Below are positions 11,611-21,311 of a stretch of DNA of 64,000 bases, in pieces. This stretch comes from Karstenula rhodostoma CBS 690.94 (taxonomy: Eukaryota > Ascomycota > Dothideomycetes > Pleosporales > Didymosphaeriaceae): assembly GCA_010093485.1 (NCBI GenBank), contig MU001499.1, forward strand, positions 62,001 to 126,000, in the 5' to 3' direction. Position 1 is the stretch's first letter. Each line of letters opens with the position of its first letter. The position numbers and the translations under genes were made by a program. Under the pieces are notes generated by a model. It was not told where the DNA came from and ran no database searches. It worked only from the letters and a program-made list of their open reading frames with translations.

Positions 11611-13885
11611 ATGAGTCTACATACGCCGTCTCCAGAAGTCAGTCCCGTGTCAGCGGCGACGACCAATGGCGCGTTCCCTAGGGACTCCTTCTGCCTTAAT
11701 CTTTCCACTTTACCGGACTCCAGTAACTTTCTGCTGAAATCGGCACTCAAATCCCCTCATCTCCTCGACTCCCCCACCGCTTTCAGCCCCGCCAGCAGCG
11801 TGCTGGGCGGTCCGTTCAAATCGCGGCCCCGCAACATGTCTCAATCGTCTGGAACCGATCGCGAAATGTCAAGTGAGGCCACGCCGAATCCAGCCAACGG
11901 TGCTCCACCAACCAGCAATGGCATTGACGCACGCTCATCAACGAAGAAACGTCCCAGTACAGACACAATAGACTACCCACGCCGGCGAGCTACCATTGCG
12001 GTAATACACCCCGTGTACTGCGTGCCTCGGAGCGAGACTGATGGTTTCAAACAGTGCGAGATATGCCGGTCGAGGAAGTCACGTTGCGATGGCACTCGGC
12101 CGAAGTGCAGACTTTGTACCGAGCTGAACGCGGAATGCGTCTATCGCGAACCCGGGATTAAACTAGATGCGGGCGACAAGTTGATACTTGAGCATCTCAA
12201 CCGGATTGAAGGCCTCCTCCAGACAAATCTTGCCAATGGGTACACTTTGGGCACCCACTCTCCAGCAGCGAGCAATTCCACCAGCGACGATTTTCTCGCG
12301 CGATCCACCGGGAACATGGCTGCGCTGGGCTTGGTGCAGACGATCAATGGCATTGGTACCTGGAGCAGCACGGCGTCGAACATCTCCACGATGCCAAAGA
12401 CGCATACAACAGCAGCGTTGAACTTGCTACAATCGCCCATGATTAGGGACCTTGTTTCTCGACCCTACGATCCCAAAATCCTTCTCCAGCTGGAAATGAG
12501 CCGTGAATCCTTGTGCCTTGGCACCTCGCTTGGTGTCGATCTTTCCAACACGGGAACCTATGTTCAAGCGTTTTTTGAGCGGGTGAACGTATTCTACGCA
12601 TGTCTGAATCCGTACACGTGGACAAGCTACTATCAAACTGCGTTATCGCACGGATTCAGAGACGGTGCGGAGAGCTGCATTGTACTTCTCGTGCTAGCGC
12701 TGGGTCATGCAGGCAGCATGGGAAGCATCTCGCAACAGTCAGTAGACAAGGACCCACCGGGCCTTGCGTACTTTGCTGCAGCGTGGGCTCTACTGCCAAG
12801 CATCATAACACGGAACAATATGCTTGCTGCACAGTGCCAGATACTGGCAGCTGCGTACCTGGTGTATCTGGTCCGGCCGGTGGAAGCGTGGAATGTTTTG
12901 ACAGGTGCAAGCATGAAGTTGCAGCTGCTTCTGAGCGCCCCTGGGAGGGTTTCGCCTGCAGAGGAAGAGTTGAGCAAACGAGTGTACTGGAACGCGCTCA
13001 TGATCGAAAGGTGGGTTTGCAGAGCACTCAATTCATTCTGCCATGTACTGACCGCCTGGTAGTGACTTGCTGGCCGAGTTGGATCTCCCGCATTCAGGGC
13101 TCGAGCATTACGAAGACACATTCACATTGCCCACGGGCTTCGAAGATATCGGCACCGAGCCAGTTGGTAGAGACGAGCTTTGGTACTTCCTTGCGGAAAT
13201 CGCTTTACGGAGACTGCTTAACCGAGTGAGCCACATGCTCTACCAGAGGACCATAAACTACAGCAAGTCACCGCCCGCGGCAACTATTGCACAGCTAGAT
13301 CCTCTCGTCCTCGAATTGGACTACCAGCTAAACCAGTGGTATGCGGGCCTTCCGCCAGCCATGCAGTTCCCGCTCGACAGAGTCCCGCTCCAGAACCCGG
13401 TACAAACGGTGCTGAGACTGCGATATTTCGCTTGTCGCACCATCATCTTCCGACCATACATTCTACTGGTACTGCAGGACGAGACCCTGGCTCTAGATCA
13501 GGGAGTGCAGGAGAATTGCCACAGGTGCTTGGAAGCGTGTATTCGCCAGCTTGAGTACATTACGTCTCACCACGCCGGCCATGTCCCCTATCTTTACCAA
13601 GGAGCACTATCGTAAGTGACCAAGCCCAGCGTCAGACGCCAGCTAATCAGAAGCAGTATCATCTCGCAGACTCTGCTCGTCATGGGTGCCACGATGTGCC
13701 CAAGTCTCTCCGCTCTACTTCCTCCCCCCACAACCATGGACGACATCATAAACAACGTCGTTCACGAGATGGAACGCCTTTCGCATCTAGCCCCAAGTCT
13801 ACGGCTCTCAGCGGAGCTCATTCGCGACGCCGAAGTCAAGCGGCAAATGTGGTTACGAACGACTGGGCTCAAATTCGACGGATGA
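11611..13885 (+). CDS. Zn2Cys6 fungal transcription factor with MHR domain
   Basis: Nuclear regulator of unknown target genes. Exons 11611-12000, 12055-13010, 13063-13611 and 13657-13885 (introns 54, 52 and 45 nt) give 707 aa. Residues 1-125 are Ser/Pro-rich and end in a basic stretch (PRRRATIA). The zinc cluster follows at once with six cysteines at 131, 134, 141, 148, 151 and 158 (CEICRSRKSRCDGTRPKC, then RLCTELNAEC), the GAL4 spacing. A short linker and dimerisation helix (LILEHLNRIEGLL) come next, then a fungal-specific middle-homology region (about 300-690; FFERVNVFYACLNP and ELDYQLNQWYAGLP are typical). Intron 1 falls directly before the first zinc cysteine and is a multiple of three without a stop. 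The regulated pathway cannot be told from the sequence. Confidence 0.9.
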
Positions 13886-16800
13886 AGGAAGATTTCTCAA
13901 GGGGTGGTCTGACCGGCACCGCAAGCCGTACCAGCCACCAACCCTGGAAACGATGATCTCAATATCACCATCGCAATCCGCGGCCGTCACAACCGAACAC
14001 GATCACACGAACGGGATGCGTGCGCACGTACCGACGGTAGCCATCTGCACTCCAAACCAGAAAGAAAGAAAGTTCCGCGGTGGAGATGGGATGAGCTAGT
14101 TCACGAACCCTGGTGCGACGTGGTGCAGCCCTAGTGCAGGGGTTGCTGCAGGCGTCGTTCGAGAAGGTCACTCGAGCTTCCAAAGGCCTCGGAAACTCAC
14201 GGCCCAGTCAGGTACCTGGCAAAAGGTGTGCATGGGCTGACAGGCAGCATCACGAGGGCAGGAACATGCTGGGGTACCGGGGACATGGAGGGGAGGTGCC
14301 GGGTGAGATCTGGTGGCGTTCGTATCGTCTTTACGAGCACCTCGACATGGAGGCGTAGCTTAGTACTGAATCAAAACATCTACTCCAAGTACACTCTACG
14401 ATGACAACTCGCTCAAAATGCAAACCGTGGCAACCATGAACAACACATGACGTCTTTTTTCAATCTAAAGGTACGCACTCCAAGGTACCTCGGAGGTACC
14501 AATCTTGCAGGGCCCACGTACCCTCCCCACCCCTTCATATAACAGATATTAAAGAAGCTTCTCTGCATGTTCCCATCTCTTCCTAGTCAGTCTCGGCCCC
14601 AGAACCCCGCGCTTTTCGCCAGCCCCCCGCAAGGATCAAGGGTAAGCGCGAACCCCGGGCTGCACCCCGCAGGACCAAGGTGCACCCCGGCTACAGGATA
14701 AATCGCATCCTGCGGGCGCGGCTTCTGGAAGGTTGGGGGAAGGAGGCGGCGTGCGTGCAGGAGGGGGGGATGCGGGTTAGCGCTGTGCTGTACTGTACTG
14801 TGATGTGCTGTGCAGGGCTAGGGAGGAGGGTTTGGGCGGAGAGTTGGGGTGTCGTTGGGCCGAAGTGCAGGTTCTGTGGATTGGATTGTGCTGGGGTTGG
14901 GATGGATGGAGGTGGGTGATGGGGAGGTGGTTTGGGTACAGTGTACAACGGCACTCTACCTGGTATTGGGAGGGTATACGTCCGCAGAGTGATCCTCGAG
15001 GGGGAAATTGCGGTGTCGTTCAAGCAAAGTAGCTGCGCTGTGGTGTTGATGTTCACGAGTGTTGGATGTCGGGAGTGCTGAGTGGACCAATCAGCGCTCG
15101 CAGAAGTGTACTTCGTGGAAGGAAGGTCGCCCACGTCGCGCGCAATCGACCTCCCTCCCTCCCTCCCTCCCTCCCTCCCTCCAACCCATCCATCGCCACG
15201 AACGAACGGCCCTCTCGTGCTCGCGTTCGCGTGACGAGTGAAAAAGCAACTTCATCAGTGCCGCGCCCCCAGTCTCCCCATCGAACCTGCCCTGCACCTC
15301 TCCCAGGACCTGCAGGGCACGGAGCGTGATCGGAAGAAAACGAAGGGCTTGTGCGGCTGCATTTCGTGTGCTGACCTGCAGCCGGGGGCTCCTGCGCCAG
15401 ACACAGTTTTTCCGCCAACCTGTGCGCGCATATCGGCCAGGCACAATCGCCGTCGTCTCCCAGGCTACGAGGGCGGAGCTAGCGGCAAGCCTCAGCATCC
15501 TGCTGTGCTGTGCTGTTTCGCGTCCACGTGCAGGTGTATGGCGGGCGATGTGGGCTTCTCGCGCGTGTGTATGCTATGTTTGCGGGGTGGCATCACTTCA
15601 CTTCACGTTTCTTTTTCCACTGGAGGACATGAGAGTGGTGGGTAGATACCTACCTCCATCACCCCTTCACGCGCGTGATCAGCTATTGCGTACCCAGATA
15701 ATATGACCTGGGATCTGGTAGCGAGACCAATCCCGTCGATGAGCAGCGTGGGGAGCATAGAAGCCGCCTCACCTCACCTCACAGCTCAGGTCGAACATGC
15801 CATCACCACGTCGGTACCAAGGTACTCGACGAGCGGAGCGCTGGCTGCATCAGGCATGTATATGCCGTCGCTATATTACCTCGCCATGTAGGTACCGCGG
15901 TGCGCTGCATGGGGGACTATGCGGGAGGCGAGTCATGTGCTGCTGTGTAGATTGGGTGGATCTGAACTTCTGTGGGCTTCTAGAAACATGCGTGTGCAGG
16001 GTGGGGTGCTTCTGCCGAGGTGTAAGGGCAGGCGAATGTGCTATAGCCGGTTGGTTGCGATATGGGTCTGGGGTACGTATGCCGGATGGACTTTCATCTC
16101 AGAGTTAACGCGGGAATAGCTGGGTGGTGTTGTGATACTGACGTACTTCACATGTGTGATGACAGTTTGGTGTGCTTTCATACCGAACATAGACCACACG
16201 ATGTCCATCCAATACCACATCAGTAGAACCCACTGTACCAACCCAACCACCCCACAAAACGCCAGACATCTGAACAGTAAATCACAACCGCACACCACCC
16301 TCCGTACCCAGAGAGCCTCACACACCCCAGACCCACATATCCCAGAACCATATCCCACCACAGCCACCTCCTAGCCTCGCAACACACCTAACTTAACTCA
16401 CTCCACTCCAACGCAACACCCACCCATGCCCTCCTCCCCGTTACAACTACATCACGCTCACCCCTAAAAACCCTTCCTTGTCACGCATGACACGATCCAC
16501 AACCCCTCACCCCACCACCCCACTGCTGCCCAACCCCCGTCCCACGTACCTGCATCCACCCCCTCGCATGCATCGCCACCACAGAGGTAGTTGTATAGCC
16601 CGTCCGTACTATACGTCGGCGGCCGAGGTGCCAATTGCATTGCGCGCCATTCATATGGGGATAGAGTGAGAGTGGCCGTGTGCTGCTGGGGGGAGGGCTG
16701 ACCTAACGCGAAGGGGCAGTAGGTAGGGAGGAGGACTGAGGGGGATTGTATTGTGGGGTTGCTGCGTGTGGTTGTTTGGGGTGGGATGGGATGGAGGAGA

Positions 16801-16985
16801 AGGGGCGGGCCGGTCCTTTGTGGTGTGGACCCGGTTTGTGATAGAACGGGTGCAGAGCTCGATACGCTACATGTCTTCTGCTTTAACAGATCGAGCATAG
16901 ATGACATGTACCAATCCATCCAACGCCGCCATTCCACCTAAGAATACAAAAGTGGAGAGAAAATTGCACCTTCTCTGAGAGTACG
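13886..16985. other. 3.1-kb gene-free interval, G/C-skewed with low-complexity tracts
   Basis: No supported exon. It contains a perfect 8-bp inverted repeat around one base (GGTACCTC-G-GAGGTACC, 14484-14500), a CTCC microsatellite (15151-15182), many GGTACC-like words, a CCTCA repeat near 15761-15783, and a strand-skewed C-rich to G-rich transition at 16440-16830. Frames such as 15134-14691 (minus) are compositional. Confidence 0.55.
15151..15182. repeat. CTCC tetranucleotide microsatellite
   Basis: Eight uninterrupted copies of CTCC in the gene-poor interval. Confidence 0.9.
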
Positions 16986-18278
16986 TCACTCCGCCAGATT
17001 GAGCTCGGGATACTCAGGCAGCGGCCACGTCTCAAGCCCCGTCGCCTCCTTTTGCTCCGGCATCAGCTTCATGATGAGCTTGTCGATCCTCAGCGAAGAC
17101 ACCGCCCACAGCCCGTTTCGAATGAACCACACAGCCAGCGGCGAGGATGGGAGAGCCATGTTCCCACCGATGACCTGCGCCAGCCCGACTGGCTCCTTCA
17201 TCGTCTCGTTGTACGCCTTGAGCCCCGCGTCCACGTTGGAAGGCTGTCTCGCAAGTTCGCCAGCGAGGACATACGCACCGATGAAGGCGGATGTGGTTCC
17301 TTTGCCGGTCAAGACGCTGGGGCAGTATCCCGCGTCGCCGAGCAGAGCCACGCGGCCTTTGTAGAGCGCCGGTAGTTTGACTTGGGCGAGCTGGTGCGAG
17401 TAGAAGTCGTCTGCGGTCCGCATACCCTCCAGGAAGCGCTCTGTTTCCCATCCTGCACCCGTGAACGTCTCCCTCCACACTGCCTTCTGCTCCGCCAGCG
17501 ACTTCCCATACGACGCTTTTGTCTTCTCCATGTTGGTCTGGCTGAACAGGTAGACCTGCGTCTGCGGCCGTCCTCCATTCCTCGCCAAAATAGCGCGACT
17601 CCTTGCCGTGAAGAAGATCCTCGCGAGCGTCCCGTCGCCCTCCCCACGCGGGACGTTGAAGTACGCGACCTGGGAACCCAGCTCCTTGAACGCCTCGCGG
17701 TCTACCTCCTCGCCAAACATCATCTTCCTTGTCCGAGAGTTCTGCCCATCGGCGCCAACGACGAGATCGAACCTCTCTTCCCTGCCATCCTGGAAAGTCA
17801 CGTCCACACCTTCTCCTTCCTTCTGCGCGAACCCCCTCACACTCGCCCCGAATACGTACTTCAAGCCTCCGCCTCGCACACCGCTCTCGTCAAGCTTCCT
17901 CCGATCAGCGACAGAAGCATCAACAAGCACCTTCACCATATCCCCCCGCATAATCTCCAGCTCATTCGTTACGCCCCCATTCACACCCTCCGTCCCCGCG
18001 TCCCCCCTGATGCCATAGCTCGCGAGGCACTCGCCTTTCGCGCCGACGAGCTCAGCGCCCGTCTCGTCGACACGGTGCGCACGCATGGCATCGAGGAGCC
18101 CCATCTTGCGCATGATGGGCATTCCCTGGGCTTTGAAGTCGAGCTGAAGACCAGACGCACGGAGGGATGGCGCGCGCTCGATGACGGTGATATGGTGGAG
18201 GGGGTCTGCGCGCTGGAGGAGGATCGCGAGGGCGGGGCCCGCGACGCCGGCGCCGACGATGAGAATCTTGAGCGGCAT
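16986..18278 (-). CDS. FAD-dependent monooxygenase (class A flavoprotein)
   Basis: Intronless, 430 aa. The N terminus is the Rossmann FAD motif (ILIVGAGVAGPALAILLQ), with the acidic ribose-binding residue in TVIERA. The DG motif (VVGADGQNSRTRKMMFG, about residues 175-190) and the GD motif (ALLGDAGYCPSVLTGKGTT, about 305-325) follow; together these define single-component PHBH-type aromatic hydroxylases, related to TetX and zeaxanthin-epoxidase-like enzymes. It would hydroxylate or epoxidise an unknown substrate with NAD(P)H and O2. There is no signal peptide or membrane anchor. Its neighbours are not biosynthetic genes, so no cluster is implied. The start is the only ATG giving the full dinucleotide fold. 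Confidence 0.9.
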   Translation of the reverse strand: MPLKILIVGAGVAGPALAILLQRADPLHHITVIERAPSLRASGLQLDFKAQGMPIMRKMGLLDAMRAHRVDETGAELVGAKGECLASYGIRGDAGTEGVNGGVTNELEIMRGDMVKVLVDASVADRRKLDESGVRGGGLKYVFGASVRGFAQKEGEGVDVTFQDGREERFDLVVGADGQNSRTRKMMFGEEVDREAFKELGSQVAYFNVPRGEGDGTLARIFFTARSRAILARNGGRPQTQVYLFSQTNMEKTKASYGKSLAEQKAVWRETFTGAGWETERFLEGMRTADDFYSHQLAQVKLPALYKGRVALLGDAGYCPSVLTGKGTTSAFIGAYVLAGELARQPSNVDAGLKAYNETMKEPVGLAQVIGGNMALPSSPLAVWFIRNGLWAVSSLRIDKLIMKLMPEQKEATGLETWPLPEYPELNLAE

Positions 18279-18965
18279 GTCGAGTGCTGTCTTGTGATAA
18301 TTTTCTGATTGTTGACACGAACCACGAAGTGATGGACAAAGATATGTGTCTTGGAGGGTGCGAGGAGAAGAAACTCTGGTTGTGGAAGGAAAAGCTATGA
18401 GAAGCTGCTTAGAGGAAAACGGACCTCCAGAGTGCTATGTCTGCACTTTAAGAACGATTGTTTCGCCTTTTCATCGCCATTCAGGCGTGGCGGATTTGCG
18501 TGGTATTGCGGTGGTGATATCGCGGCTAGCCCGACTTCTCCGTTTTTGTGGGTCTCATGTCCGCCGACAACGCCGCGACACCATGGTTGTACATGCAGAG
18601 GGCTGACAACGCGGCCGGTGCTTCGGAGACGTCGATGTACCGATGGAACCGGCATACTCGACGCTCGTTGGGATGTAAGGGATCCATGGGCGATGGCATG
18701 ATTTTGGACTCTAGCTGCCTACAAAATCAGGGATCAACGCCAATTGAACATGGCAGTTGCGAGTGACAAACGCGGTTGCCTGGAGAGATGAGTCAATGGT
18801 CGCGGGCAAGTTGAACGTCACAAACACAGAATGCGTGGACGACGCTCGAGAGGGTTTGCCTGTTTTCAATGCACTTTCAGCCGCGTGTTGTATCATATTT
18901 ACTCGTGAACTGAGGGTGTCGCACGATCTGTACAGCCCGTAACGCCAGGGTTCGTCTACAATATC
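18279..18965. other. intergenic interval
   Basis: Promoter side of the FAD monooxygenase and 3' flank of the sirtuin gene. I see no supported exon or repeat. Confidence 0.5.
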
Positions 18966-20214
18966 TCAAAGCGAAGACTTCTTGTCCAGCCAGGGGAAGA
19001 CGTGATACAGCCCGCCGCCGCTCGGGTCGCTTCTATCCACTTTCGTCTCTGATGTGAGCGATTGTGCTGTCGTGAGGGGCGCGGTCGGATCTTTGTCGGC
19101 TTCAGCGTCCCGGATTCTGGCGATTTTGTTGTCCACGTGGTTTTCCAGCCATGTGTGCTGATCCTGCGTGAGCTTGAGGTTCTTGTCGATTTCCTTGGTG
19201 AGCTTATCGACCTCGTCCTGCAGCAGCTCATCAAAGCTCTTTTCTGGCTCGTCTGCCTTGTCCGGTTTCGGTTGGCCTGCCCGAGCCCACGGTGCTGTCT
19301 GTTCCCACAACGCCTCCAGCTCATCAAGCCAGCCGCATGCCTCAGCTAGCTTCCGCACACCGGTATCGCAGTCCTGTAATAAGAGCACATCGTCTGCTCT
19401 TGACCCCATCTCTCCGACTTGCTCCGAGTTTATCAAGAGCCTCGGTGTGCCGTCGCCGCACATCATGGGGAGGGATGCGAAGGGTTGGACGCTCAAGCTA
19501 GTGCCCATGACTATGCACAAGTCGGCGTCGCCAGGCAGCGAGCGGTTGTGGAAGAAGTCGGCGGGCATCTGCTCGCCAAAGAAGACAATGTCTGGTTTTA
19601 CAAGGCCGTCGCACCTTTTGCGGAGGCACTTTGGGACGATTTCCTCTTTGATGGCCTTCTTCATCAGGTCCTCGGGGTAGGGCGCCTTGCAATCAATGCA
19701 GCTCTGCGACGCGAAGCTGCCATGTGCCTCTACGATCTTGTGGCCCGGCACGCCTGCCTCGCGCTCCAGACAGTCGATGTTCTGGGTGAACAGCTTGAGC
19801 AGCAGCCCTTTCTGGTGCAGCAAGTGTATGAAGGAATGGGTGATGGTCGGGCGGTACTTTCCGGGGTACAGCTCTTGGGCGAGGGCATAGAAGGGTAGCG
19901 GGTTGCCGCGGAAGTATTCAATGTCGAAAACGGCTTCGGCGTAGGGGAGGTTGAGGCGCGCGAGGTTTGCGTAGAGGCCCGTATCTGGGGAGCGGAAGTC
20001 TGGTATGCCGGCGGATGTGCTGATGCCTGCGCCTGTCTGCATGCCAGTCAGTATCTCGGCCGAACGAGTGTATGCGCGGCGATGGGCCTACCATGACCAC
20101 GATGCGCCGGGCGCTTCCCTCTTTGATGTAGGCGGCGACTGCCTCGAGCGTGCGGCTCTTGAGCGTCTGCGGGGGCGTCTTCTTGTCCACCATGCGCGAC
20201 TCGTCCTGGCCCAT
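18966..20214 (-). CDS. hst2: NAD-dependent deacetylase, Sir2 class I (Hst2/SIRT2 type)
   Basis: Sirtuin that removes acetyl groups from lysines using NAD+. Exons 20214-20092 and 20036-18966 (55-nt intron, phase 0) give 397 aa; splicing rebuilds VVM joined to TGAGISTSAGIPDFRS, the NAD-binding signature. Other conserved parts are TQNIDCLEREAG, the catalytic His in VEAHGSF, a four-Cys zinc site (CIDC, then CLRKRC), IVFFGEQMP, and MGTSLSVQPFA. After the catalytic core (about residues 30-285) is a charged, helix-prone tail of about 110 residues. No N-terminal targeting sequence is seen, consistent with a mainly cytosolic Hst2-like enzyme. The start at 20214 is inferred; upstream codons are open in frame but have biased composition. 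Confidence 0.92.
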
Positions 20215-21311
20215 CCTGGCGTGGCTCCCAACCTTGGCTCTGTGCTTGTTCTTATTGCGGCCCTTTCCTTGGTTGCGCCGATTCTTGTCCTGCGGCAGCC
20301 CGCGGTGGGCCTTGTGCTTGCGACCTATGGTGAATGGCAGGCGTACGAAACGACGTGTGATTGTGATTGTTGGGATTGTTGTGATTGCGTGCAAATGCAA
20401 TCACATTGGTAGCATAGAGCATAGCCTATAGGGCCCCTCCAGGCAGCGACACACGCCAAAAATTAGGGTGGGGTAGGGCGAGGGCGAGTTCAAACACCAA
20501 GGAAATGCAGTATTAAGACATAACAAAAAAGCGGCCCTAGAACGAATCCAGAATGCCCTCGCAAATTCCGTCGGCATGCTATTTGGTGAAATGACGCGAT
20601 ACGAAGAAAAGAAGCATTGCTCCTTCGCAATTGAGGTGGCCGTTCGTAATGGCGACAAGTGTTTTAACCCCATCCGGACTACGGCATTCTGATCTCCGTT
20701 CGCGTACGACGCCGAGTAGCTGCGCCTCACCGTCCAATCTCCATCACAGCACACCTCGACTACTGTCCAGCGCCTGCAACATGTTTCGATCTGCACTGCC
20801 ATCTCGCGACGCTTCAACATGCTTCCGATAGCAGTCGCTGTCTGTTCCCAGAGCAGCTGTTGTGATTTTCCGACAAGAGGCATGCTCGGTGGACGCACCC
20901 ACGATGCAACGTGCGACCGGAGTCTGCGTACACAGTGGGGCGCTGAATCCTCATTGCCTCAATACGCCCGCTGCAAACCATGGAGCATGTCGTTTCGCTA
21001 ACACCCGTAGTGCTTGAAACATCGAAGCTTCTCCGTAGGGCCCCATCTCACTCTCCGGAGGGCGAAGCACTACTCCGAATCAGGCCAGCCGTCGGCCAGG
21101 ATCGAGGCCTCGCCCTCCATCTCCAACCTACATATATGGGGTGAACGCATCCGTATCCTCTCCAGAAGCTTGGCTTTCTTCGTTCATTCTTTTCTGTCAC
21201 TCATTTGACCGGTTTGGTCTTGCACACTCTTTTGTTCGATTGACCTTCTGCATTGCACGCTTCGTGCTATTTATATTACAGTTGACTTTGACCATTTTAC
21301 CATCTTCCAAC
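20215..21311. promoter_or_regulatory. divergent promoter interval, sirtuin and secreted repeat protein
   Basis: About 1.1 kb. A 165-codon minus frame (20898-20401) is present but shows no recognisable features. A TATA-like ATATAT word at 21131-21138 and a pyrimidine-rich leader (21170-21310) precede the secreted-protein start. Confidence 0.5.
21131..21138 (+). promoter_or_regulatory. TATA-like element before the secreted repeat protein
   Basis: CATATATG-type word about 175 bp upstream of ATG 21312, followed by a T/C-rich leader. Position and sequence only. Confidence 0.35.

Noticed and set aside
15053..15498. Overlapping frames of 121-135 codons on both strands
   Set aside because: Created by the CTCC microsatellite and flanking low complexity.
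20401..20898. 165-codon minus frame upstream of the sirtuin gene
   Set aside because: No recognisable domain; ends in the sirtuin promoter/leader and shows noncoding composition.
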